NCBI GenBank assembly: GCA_030589055.1
Contig: JAUUWK010000043.1
Span: forward strand, 1-8,132
DNA: 8,132 bases
Direction: 5' to 3'
DNA from: Candidatus Bathyarchaeota archaeon
GTDB taxonomy: Archaea > Thermoproteota > Bathyarchaeia > Bathyarchaeales > Bathycorpusculaceae
Below the pieces are notes generated by a model. The model saw only the letters and a list, made by a program, of their open reading frames with translations, was not told where the DNA came from and did no database searches. Shown here piece by piece: positions 1 to 4,493 of the stretch. Each line of letters starts with the position of its first letter. Position 1 is the stretch's first letter. The position numbers and the translations under genes were made by a program.

Positions 1-106
1 TCCAGCAACGCCTACAGATTGGCCGTTTCTTGTCTTTGTAAAGGATGTAAACTGTAATATTCGTGTTCTTGCATTCTTTATTCCATGGGTTTCTGCAACG
101 CTCCAT
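1..106 (-). CDS. Small cysteine-containing (putative zinc-binding) protein, N-terminal fragment
   Basis: This is a minus-strand reading frame that starts with ATG at 106 and leaves the window at its left edge after 35 codons. A perfect GGAGG ribosome binding site lies at 116-120, nine bases before the ATG, and it supports both the gene and the start. The visible residues begin MERCRNPWNKEC and end PICRRCW, with cysteines at 4, 12, 31 and 34. A CX7C pair followed by a CX2C pair is typical of small treble-clef or zinc-ribbon proteins, so zinc binding is inferred. The middle (residues 16-28) is a beta-like and lysine-rich stretch. I do not recognise a named family and cannot see the C-terminus. 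It is the last minus-strand gene in the window and probably has its own promoter in 107-180. I am fairly sure it is coding and unsure of the function. Confidence 0.7.
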   Translation of the reverse strand, partial: MERCRNPWNKECKNTNITVYILYKDKKRPICRRCW

Positions 107-158
107 TAACGTGAACCTCCACTAGGCAAACCACTGACAAAAATGTTCAACTTCTTTG

Positions 159-168
159 CTTTTAAAAG
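159..168 (-). promoter_or_regulatory. Possible TATA box for the small cysteine protein
   Basis: CTTTTAAAAG is a perfect 10-bp palindrome about 53 bases upstream of the ATG at 106. Read on the minus strand it resembles an archaeal TATA element. Transcription would begin near 138 and give a leader of about 30 bases containing the GGAGG site. Nothing else supports it. Confidence 0.3.
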
Positions 169-222
169 TCTCTGTGAACCGACACTTCTACACTGCGGGG
201 AGAGATAAGTTAAAGTGGATTC

Positions 223-381
223 TTATTCCCGGAAAGCTGAATACAACACGAGACCTTCATTCAAATAAGCCTTTCGCGAATAAGCTTCTGAGACGAAACC
301 AAGTTCAACAGATACTAAATGGCTGACCCGTGTCGCGCGCGACATGTCAAACTTAAGCTTTCCCGGAATTTCCTTGTCCAT
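223..381 (-). CDS. Doubtful 52-residue ORF downstream of the metallophosphoesterase
   Basis: This is an ATG-started frame of 52 codons ending in TAA, beginning 12 bases after the metallophosphoesterase stop and in the same reading frame as that gene. The product begins MDKEIPGKLKFDMSRATR and ends LVLYSAFRE. It has no cysteines, no transmembrane segment and no motif I recognise. The ribosome binding site is poor (only a GGTTG close to the ATG), though translational coupling to the upstream gene is possible. The codons around 331-344 (TCG CGC GCG) are GC-rich compared with its neighbours, because they carry a 14-bp palindrome. It could be a real small gene, a remnant of a longer metallophosphoesterase tail, or chance. 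A frame this long is only mildly surprising by chance. Confidence 0.25.
   Translation of the reverse strand: MDKEIPGKLKFDMSRATRVSHLVSVELGFVSEAYSRKAYLNEGLVLYSAFRE
331..344. repeat. 14-bp perfect GC-rich palindrome
   Basis: TGTCGCGCGCGACA equals its own reverse complement. It overlaps a second palindrome, GACATGTC, at 341-348. It lies in the stretch between the metallophosphoesterase and the left-edge gene and is much more GC-rich than its surroundings. It could be a protein-binding site; no function can be assigned from sequence. Confidence 0.6.
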
Positions 382-393
382 TTCGCAACCAAC

Positions 394-936
394 TTAAATT
401 CGGATTATTTCAGGCATTATCCTATCCTTCGTTATCCTCAGCAAAGCTACAGACGGCTTGGTTATAAAAGGAGGCAACGGATCTGTTGGGCTTCCAGGAT
501 TTATAAACAAAGTGTTTCCTTCCCATTTTACGCTTGAATTATGCGTATGTCCAAAAACAAGCACGTCGAAGTCGTTTTGCTTGACAATCTCACGCATCTT
601 TCTCATTCCGAACAATACTCTAGGGTTGTGCGTAACCCCTATCTTCCAGTTAAGAATCTTAGCGGAATTTAGTCTCGGTAGTCTTCCACGGATTTTTTCT
701 CCATCCATGTTTCCATAAACAGCTAAAACTGGTGCAAGCTGCTCCAATTCGTCAATAACAGTTATGGTTACTAGGTCGCCTGCGTGAACAATGAAGTCTG
801 CTTTCTCGAAAACTTCAAAAACTTTTCGTGGAATTTCCCTAGCTCTAACAGGTATGTGCGTGTCCGATATTAATCCAACAGCCTTCACTACACCAGATCG
901 ACGGGGTCGAAGAAAGACTTGTTCTTGACTGGTCAT
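394..936 (-). CDS. YfcE/MJ0936-type metallophosphoesterase
   Basis: This is a 180-residue calcineurin-like phosphoesterase of the small YfcE/MJ0936 (Metallophos_2) type. It is expected to be a cytosolic, divalent-metal-dependent phosphodiesterase; the natural substrate of such proteins is generally unknown. All metal-binding blocks are visible: SDTH at 24-27, GD at 53-54, GNMD at 75-78, TH at 102-103 and GHTH at 129-132, followed by the family motif NPGSP at 146-150. The fold is therefore complete and probably active. The ATG at 936 is preceded by AGAGGA about nine bases upstream. Family members usually begin only a few residues before the DTH motif, so an internal GTG at 888 (residue 17, giving VKAVGLISDTH) is a credible alternative start that would remove a basic 16-residue extension. 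It stands alone behind a 247-bp intergenic region, so it probably has its own promoter. Confidence 0.92.
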   Translation of the reverse strand: MTSQEQVFLRPRRSGVVKAVGLISDTHIPVRAREIPRKVFEVFEKADFIVHAGDLVTITVIDELEQLAPVLAVYGNMDGEKIRGRLPRLNSAKILNWKIGVTHNPRVLFGMRKMREIVKQNDFDVLVFGHTHNSSVKWEGNTLFINPGSPTDPLPPFITKPSVALLRITKDRIMPEIIRI

Positions 937-993
937 TCAAATAGTCCTCTTCAATATTCTAAAGGCTTCCTTCCAAATAGATAGTCTGAACTG

Positions 994-1005
994 CAAATAA
1001 AGATT
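994..1005 (-). promoter_or_regulatory. Weak TATA-like element for the metallophosphoesterase
   Basis: On the minus strand this reads ATCTTTATTTG, an imperfect TATA-like element about 60 bases upstream of the ATG at 936. Transcription would start near 972 and give a leader of roughly 35 bases. The more distal TTATATTTGG at 1136-1145 is a better TATA match but would give a leader of about 180 bases. Confidence 0.25.
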
Positions 1006-1110
1006 TTAGATAACCCTATGCCCATCGATAACAAATAGTGCGCCTCTGTTGCAGTTCTGCTTTCCAATTGTTTGGAACAGCTACTCCTTACCCTTCTTGT
1101 GTATGACTGC

Positions 1111-1141
1111 TATTTGTGGCCAAATATTTGGGACCAAATAT
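1111..1141. promoter_or_regulatory. Nested inverted-repeat cluster, operator-like
   Basis: Three overlapping dyads share the half-site CCAAATA: TATTTG-TGGC-CAAATA at 1111-1126, the perfect 12-bp palindrome CCAAATATTTGG at 1120-1131, and ATATTTGG-GA-CCAAATAT at 1124-1141. Seen from the minus strand, they lie over and just downstream of a TATA-like TTATATTTGG (1136-1145), where an archaeal repressor would typically bind. The regulator is unknown. Confidence 0.4.
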
Positions 1142-1149
1142 AACAACTG

Positions 1150-1166
1150 CAAAAATTCGCGAATTA
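1150..1166 (-). terminator. Probable terminator after truD
   Basis: Just past the truD stop the minus strand reads AATTCGCGAATT, a perfect 12-bp palindrome (1154-1165), running into a five-T tract. Archaeal transcription usually ends at T-rich tracts, so this is a reasonable end for the GGR-pth2-truD unit. The 4-bp arms would make only a weak hairpin. Confidence 0.4.
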
Positions 1167-1184
1167 AAAGCATAGGAAATTTTG

Positions 1185-2570
1185 CTAAAACCCTGCTTTT
1201 ATGGGGTTGCGTGGTTTCATGAGTTCTCTTAGGATTATCGTTGCGTAGGAACCCCGATACAACATGAAGTCTACTTCTACCTTATGTTTTGATGGGTCGA
1301 CGAAGTCTCTTGAATTTTCTTCCAGTACGAAATTATTCAGTGGAACTATGGTCGCCCGCAGTTCTCCTCTTAGGCTTATTTCTGGCATAGCTTCGATTCT
1401 GAAGTTTTCCATAGCAACGCCCTCTTCTTCTAGAATTTGTTTTTCGATTTCTCCCTGAATACCTTTACAGGAGTGCTGCTTAAAGCCGATCATTGGCATT
1501 GCTAAACGCATTTTTCCAGCCTGGATTGCCTTGTTGATTTCTGTAACTGTCTCTGTATTTACTATCTCACGCATTTTCAGAATGGGTAGTCCAGAACGCT
1601 CCACATTCATAACGTAGTCTCCAACTTCAGCACCGTTCAATGGAAGCCCCTTCTGGATTCTTTTGCTTAGGAATTTGTTGAACAAGTAAGACTGATAGGC
1701 TTGTGGAAAAAGTCGTCTTAGTTTTTTTGGCAGTTTTCTAAAGGCACCTGTGAAATCCTCTGGTTTTTCTGCTAGGTGCTTGAGCATCCAACATTCATAG
1801 ACTAGCTGTTTTGGAAAATTCTTTAGGGATTGTTTAAAGTCTTGCGTTTTGCTTAGTTGCTCGCGTGCTTGTTGGGATTCCGGATGCTCATGCGGGCTTG
1901 GCTTAGCTAGAAAAAGCATTGCAGCTTTCCTGAAACTTCCTTGAACTATAGCCTTGCCAACCAGATGCGTTATTGGACGGATTGTGCCGAATCTTTGGTG
2001 ACCGAAAAAGTTTGGAACCCCGCCAATCGCTTCAAGCTCTTTAATGGTTTCTGTTACTCGCCTTTTGATCTTGGATTTTGAGTGGCTTAAGGCTCTGATG
2101 GTTACGTGGAAGTGGTTTCCTAAGAGATAATATGATGAGAGTCTGCTGCGGAAATATCCTACTGGGTAAATTTCTATGTCTTTAACCTGAACTCCTTGGA
2201 TTTCTTCAGCTGATACGCCTTCAACTGTGATGTATTGGGCAGTTACAGCTTTGGCATCTTTTATTCCAGCGATTTGGATATGTTTCGTGCTTATACCCAA
2301 CTGCTTGGCAACTGCATTAAGAGCCAAAAAAGTATCCCAGTTACGCTTGGCCAAAACGCATAACAAATAATGGTTCCTAACAGTGGAAGAGCCTAACGCC
2401 TTATGTTCGATTTGGCTTTCAGACCCTGGTATTCCCGCTTTGGAACCGTCAACTAAAACTTCCTCAACAACAAAATCCTCAACATACTGTCGAATAACCC
2501 CGCCGACACCCCAAGAACTTGTAGCATAAACCTCAATGCCTAAGAACTTTTCCAATTTGGGAACAAACAA
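1185..2570 (-). CDS. truD: tRNA pseudouridine synthase TruD
   Basis: This is a 461-residue archaeal-type TruD that should isomerise a uridine of tRNA (position 13 in the family's best-known members) to pseudouridine. The catalytic block GIKDAKAVTAQ is at 102-112, with D105 the presumed nucleophile. GNHF is at 151-154, the family block NFFGHQRFG at 187-195, and a conserved helix QAYQSYLFNKFLSKRI at 290-305. Beyond about residue 195 the protein has the insert domain characteristic of TruD. The start is TTG at 2570, the first start codon after an in-frame stop, and the resulting N-terminus (FVPKLEKFLGIEVYAT) matches where archaeal TruDs usually begin. The ribosome binding site is weak (AGAAGG, nine bases upstream). 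It begins 12 bases after the pth2 stop in the same frame, so translation is probably coupled to pth2. Confidence 0.95.
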   Translation of the reverse strand: MFVPKLEKFLGIEVYATSSWGVGGVIRQYVEDFVVEEVLVDGSKAGIPGSESQIEHKALGSSTVRNHYLLCVLAKRNWDTFLALNAVAKQLGISTKHIQIAGIKDAKAVTAQYITVEGVSAEEIQGVQVKDIEIYPVGYFRSRLSSYYLLGNHFHVTIRALSHSKSKIKRRVTETIKELEAIGGVPNFFGHQRFGTIRPITHLVGKAIVQGSFRKAAMLFLAKPSPHEHPESQQAREQLSKTQDFKQSLKNFPKQLVYECWMLKHLAEKPEDFTGAFRKLPKKLRRLFPQAYQSYLFNKFLSKRIQKGLPLNGAEVGDYVMNVERSGLPILKMREIVNTETVTEINKAIQAGKMRLAMPMIGFKQHSCKGIQGEIEKQILEEEGVAMENFRIEAMPEISLRGELRATIVPLNNFVLEENSRDFVDPSKHKVEVDFMLYRGSYATIILRELMKPRNPIKAGF

Positions 2571-2582
2571 AGCCGAGGCCTT

Positions 2583-2951
2583 CTAGAGGAGGAGAAGCGT
2601 GCCTGTTATTTTGTCCATCTTTTCAGCTGGTGCTGGACCTATTCCCAAGCATGTTATTGTGCCGGGAGGGACTTCTGTGAGGCCTCTGTCAGTAATCAAT
2701 GCACATGGCAATGCCAGCTCTTTTGCATGTTTTTCCAGTTCCAGCAGTTCTTTTTCGCTTTCCACTTTAACGGCTATTTTACACTGTCCTTCCTGCAACC
2801 AAGCTTTCCACCAGTCTTTGCAGTGTTTGCGTGCCTCTTCAACTGCTGAAACTGCAGCATGTCCAGCTTGTGCCGCAATTTTTCCCTTACTCATTTTCAA
2901 ATCAGAACGAAAAACGATCACCTGTTTGTAACGAAATTCAGACGTGCCCAT
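2583..2951 (-). CDS. pth2: Peptidyl-tRNA hydrolase, type 2 (Pth2)
   Basis: This 122-residue protein is the normal length for Pth2, the archaeal/eukaryotic enzyme that cleaves the ester bond of peptidyl-tRNA released from stalled ribosomes. The family signature is intact: SDLKMSKGKIAAQAGHAA at 16-33 (K24, Q28 and H31 included), then LITDRGLTEVPPGTITCLGIGP at about 85-106, where D88 and T92 fall in the usual active-site region. The C-terminus (GTLLLL) is also typical, so the TAG at 2583-2585 is a genuine stop. The ATG at 2951 has a perfect GGTGAT ribosome binding site (2956-2961) four bases upstream. It lies 36 bases after the GGR-family gene and 12 bases before truD. Adjacent pth2 and truD genes make sense as two tRNA-maintenance enzymes in one transcript. 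Confidence 0.96.
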   Translation of the reverse strand: MGTSEFRYKQVIVFRSDLKMSKGKIAAQAGHAAVSAVEEARKHCKDWWKAWLQEGQCKIAVKVESEKELLELEKHAKELALPCALITDRGLTEVPPGTITCLGIGPAPAEKMDKITGTLLLL

Positions 2952-2987
2952 TCAAATCACCCTTTTTATCATTTATCTCCGGCGAAT

Positions 2988-4214
2988 TTAATGATTCGCA
3001 AACAAGTATGAGAGAAGAAAATAGAAAAGAATTACTGACATGCGAGGATTCCACAAAGTGCGTAAAAGAGAACGTCCTTGGAAATCTATATCATCAAAAC
3101 TTTGAAGAGCCTTATCTAAACCGATTTTTGTGCAGAAGTTAATTGCGTCATCCAGCTTTTCATCTGGTAGGGCATCAAGCATTCTCCTTATTCTGAGCAT
3201 AAATTTGATGTCAGACCCTAATTTTTTGTTGCATCGCTTCTGATATATGCTTAGAAAGTCTGAGGAGAAGTCATTTTTACGTAAGGCTTCATAAGCGACT
3301 TCGGCAGCAATCTTTGCACAAGTCATCCCGAAAATCACGCCACCGCCCGTTGTGGGCTTCACTTGCGAAGCTGCATCTCCCACTGTTAAGAATCCATTTG
3401 AAAAGGTTTTGGGAATTGGTCCTCCAAGCGGTATGGAATGAAATGAAATTTGCAAGATTTTTGCTCTGCGCAACTTCTTAGATGCTGTTGGATGTTTAAG
3501 CATAAGCCTCTGCAGAAGCTCTCTTGGGTTTCCGATTTTTGCAGCCAATCCAACCTTTGCCTTTCCATTCCGCTTAGGCATCAGCCATGCATAAAATCCT
3601 AGAGCATAATCTCTGCCGAGGAAAACTTCAACAATGTCTGTTTCCAAATCTTGGACGTTTTCAACCTCCGCTTGCACAGCTTTAACAAGCATATGGCGAT
3701 TGAACACTGACAAGCCTGCTTGCCTTAAAAGCCGTGAGGATATTCCCTCAGCGTCCACCACCACTTTGGCTGAAAATCTTTCTTCAGCTTTTCCGCGTCT
3801 AGCAATGATGCCTTTTACAAAACCGTTTTCAACGATTAGGGATTTAACCGTTGAATTCAGGAAGTAGTGTGCTCCAATCTTTTCCGTCATCTCCGCGATG
3901 TACTTGTCGAAAAGAACTCGGTTAACAGCGCACGTTACCGGCGAACAAAACCGCACATAAAACCTTTTACCCTTCGGAGAGTGAAAAACCGCTCCATAAA
4001 AAGTGTTTTCAACGATTTCTGAGGGAAGAGGATACAATCCTAAAGACTTTAGGCCTTTAACGCTTAAGTGACCCGCGCAATGGGACGGAACGCCTATTTC
4101 AGCGTGTTCTTCAAAAACGTTTACGTCAAAGCCAAGCTTTGCAAGGTTCAAGGCGGTAAAGGAGCCGCATGGCCCACCTCCAACAACAATCGCATTCGAA
4201 AAAAATTTATGCAT
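2988..4214 (-). CDS. Geranylgeranyl-reductase-family FAD protein
   Basis: This 408-residue flavoprotein belongs to the geranylgeranyl/digeranylgeranylglycerophospholipid reductase family (COG0644), which saturates isoprenoid chains of archaeal membrane lipids or related isoprenoids. An N-terminal dinucleotide-binding GGGPCG (12-17) ends with the acidic pair E35-E36. A cysteine-centred HCAGHLS follows at 45-51, DAEG at 154-157, the family block YAWLMPK..GKAKVGLA at 208-224, and the second FAD block GDAASQVKPTTGGG at 279-292. The last 17 residues contain a strongly hydrophobic stretch (392-405) that probably anchors the enzyme to the membrane. The ATG at 4214 lacks a clear ribosome binding site and may be leaderless. 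It begins 37 bases after the 76-residue gene and leads the GGR-pth2-truD group. The exact lipid substrate cannot be read from sequence; archaea often have several paralogues. Confidence 0.9.
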   Translation of the reverse strand: MHKFFSNAIVVGGGPCGSFTALNLAKLGFDVNVFEEHAEIGVPSHCAGHLSVKGLKSLGLYPLPSEIVENTFYGAVFHSPKGKRFYVRFCSPVTCAVNRVLFDKYIAEMTEKIGAHYFLNSTVKSLIVENGFVKGIIARRGKAEERFSAKVVVDAEGISSRLLRQAGLSVFNRHMLVKAVQAEVENVQDLETDIVEVFLGRDYALGFYAWLMPKRNGKAKVGLAAKIGNPRELLQRLMLKHPTASKKLRRAKILQISFHSIPLGGPIPKTFSNGFLTVGDAASQVKPTTGGGVIFGMTCAKIAAEVAYEALRKNDFSSDFLSIYQKRCNKKLGSDIKFMLRIRRMLDALPDEKLDDAINFCTKIGLDKALQSFDDIDFQGRSLLRTLWNPRMSVILFYFLLSYLFANH

Positions 4215-4238
4215 ATGCCAGTTAAACCTTTAAAACTT

Positions 4239-4248
4239 GATAAAAAAG
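4239..4248 (-). promoter_or_regulatory. T-tract after the 76-residue gene; possible TATA of the GGR gene
   Basis: Four bases after the TAG of the 76-residue gene the minus strand runs CCCTTTTTTATC. The six-T tract could terminate the cdc48 transcript. The same TTTTTTATC is centred about 29 bases from the GGR-family ATG at 4214, the distance expected of a TATA box for a leaderless transcript. The two readings are not exclusive. Confidence 0.3.
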
Positions 4249-4251
4249 GGC

Positions 4252-4482
4252 CTATCGTATAAGCTCAATTCGTCTCTTACCACGTGCCATGGATGTTGTG
4301 CGAATCTTTCCGCCGATTTCTAACCGCATTAACAACTCGTTAAAGTCTTTGAAGCCTAGATCCTTGAACTCCTCCTTAAAAGCGTCGAAAAGATCTGCGT
4401 CCGTCATGGCGCCTTTCTTTTTATTCAAGATTTCCAATAGAAAGTAGTGGACTGGACGCGTTTTCCAAGTTTTAACAACCAT
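4252..4482 (-). CDS. Small winged-helix-like protein following cdc48
   Basis: This is a 76-residue basic protein with no cysteines and no membrane segment. Its layout suggests a winged helix: a first helix around PVHYFLLEILNKK (10-22), an acidic helix (28-42), a third helix FNELLMRLEIGGK (47-59) that would be the recognition helix, and a basic beta-wing GKRRIELI (68-75). DNA or RNA binding is inferred from this pattern; I do not recognise a named family. The ATG at 4482 is preceded by TTAGGAG, which overlaps the cdc48 TAG stop (4494-4496), so the two genes are almost certainly co-transcribed and translationally coupled. That coupling suggests either autoregulation of the cdc48 unit or an adaptor role, but neither is shown. 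Family resemblance to small proteins of TACK archaea is my impression only. Confidence 0.8.
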   Translation of the reverse strand: MVVKTWKTRPVHYFLLEILNKKKGAMTDADLFDAFKEEFKDLGFKDFNELLMRLEIGGKIRTTSMARGKRRIELIR

Positions 4483-4493
4483 GATTAAGGCTC

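Larger units (their letters stand above)
937..1184. other. 247-bp intergenic region with repeated CAAATA hexamers
   Basis: This gap separates the truD stop from the metallophosphoesterase start and holds no convincing gene; the longest minus-strand frame (about 38 codons from a TTG) has no start signal or recognisable content. It contains seven further copies of the hexamer CAAATA or its complement plus one overlapping the metallophosphoesterase ribosome binding region: forward at 938, 974, 994, 1032, 1121 and 1135, reverse at 1111 and 1125. It also holds an interrupted inverted repeat at 1062-1077 (TTCCAA-TTGT-TTGGAA). I see no tRNA-like T-loop and no C/D box pair. It probably contains the 3' end of the upstream operon and the promoter or leader of the metallophosphoesterase gene. 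Confidence 0.6.

Noticed and set aside
180..215. GGTTCAC-like T-loop on the minus strand, considered as part of a tRNA.
   Set aside because: The flanking arms pair imperfectly and no acceptor stem or anticodon arm can be found around it.
319..537. Plus-strand 72-codon frame.
   Set aside because: It overlaps the metallophosphoesterase on the opposite strand, has no family resemblance and looks like an antisense shadow.
951..1064. Minus-strand frame of about 38 codons from a TTG, ending just before the metallophosphoesterase ribosome binding site.
   Set aside because: No ribosome binding site at a useful distance, no recognisable motif, and it overlaps the repeated hexamers.
2571..2585. pth2 and truD are in the same frame, separated by one TAG, suggesting readthrough or a pyrrolysine-coded fusion.
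   Set aside because: Pth2 ends at the normal family terminus and truD starts at the normal family N-terminus, so TAG is an ordinary stop.
2599..3142. Plus-strand frames opposite pth2 and the end of the GGR gene, rich in Ser and Cys.
   Set aside because: They are mirror frames of two well-supported genes and have the composition of shadows.
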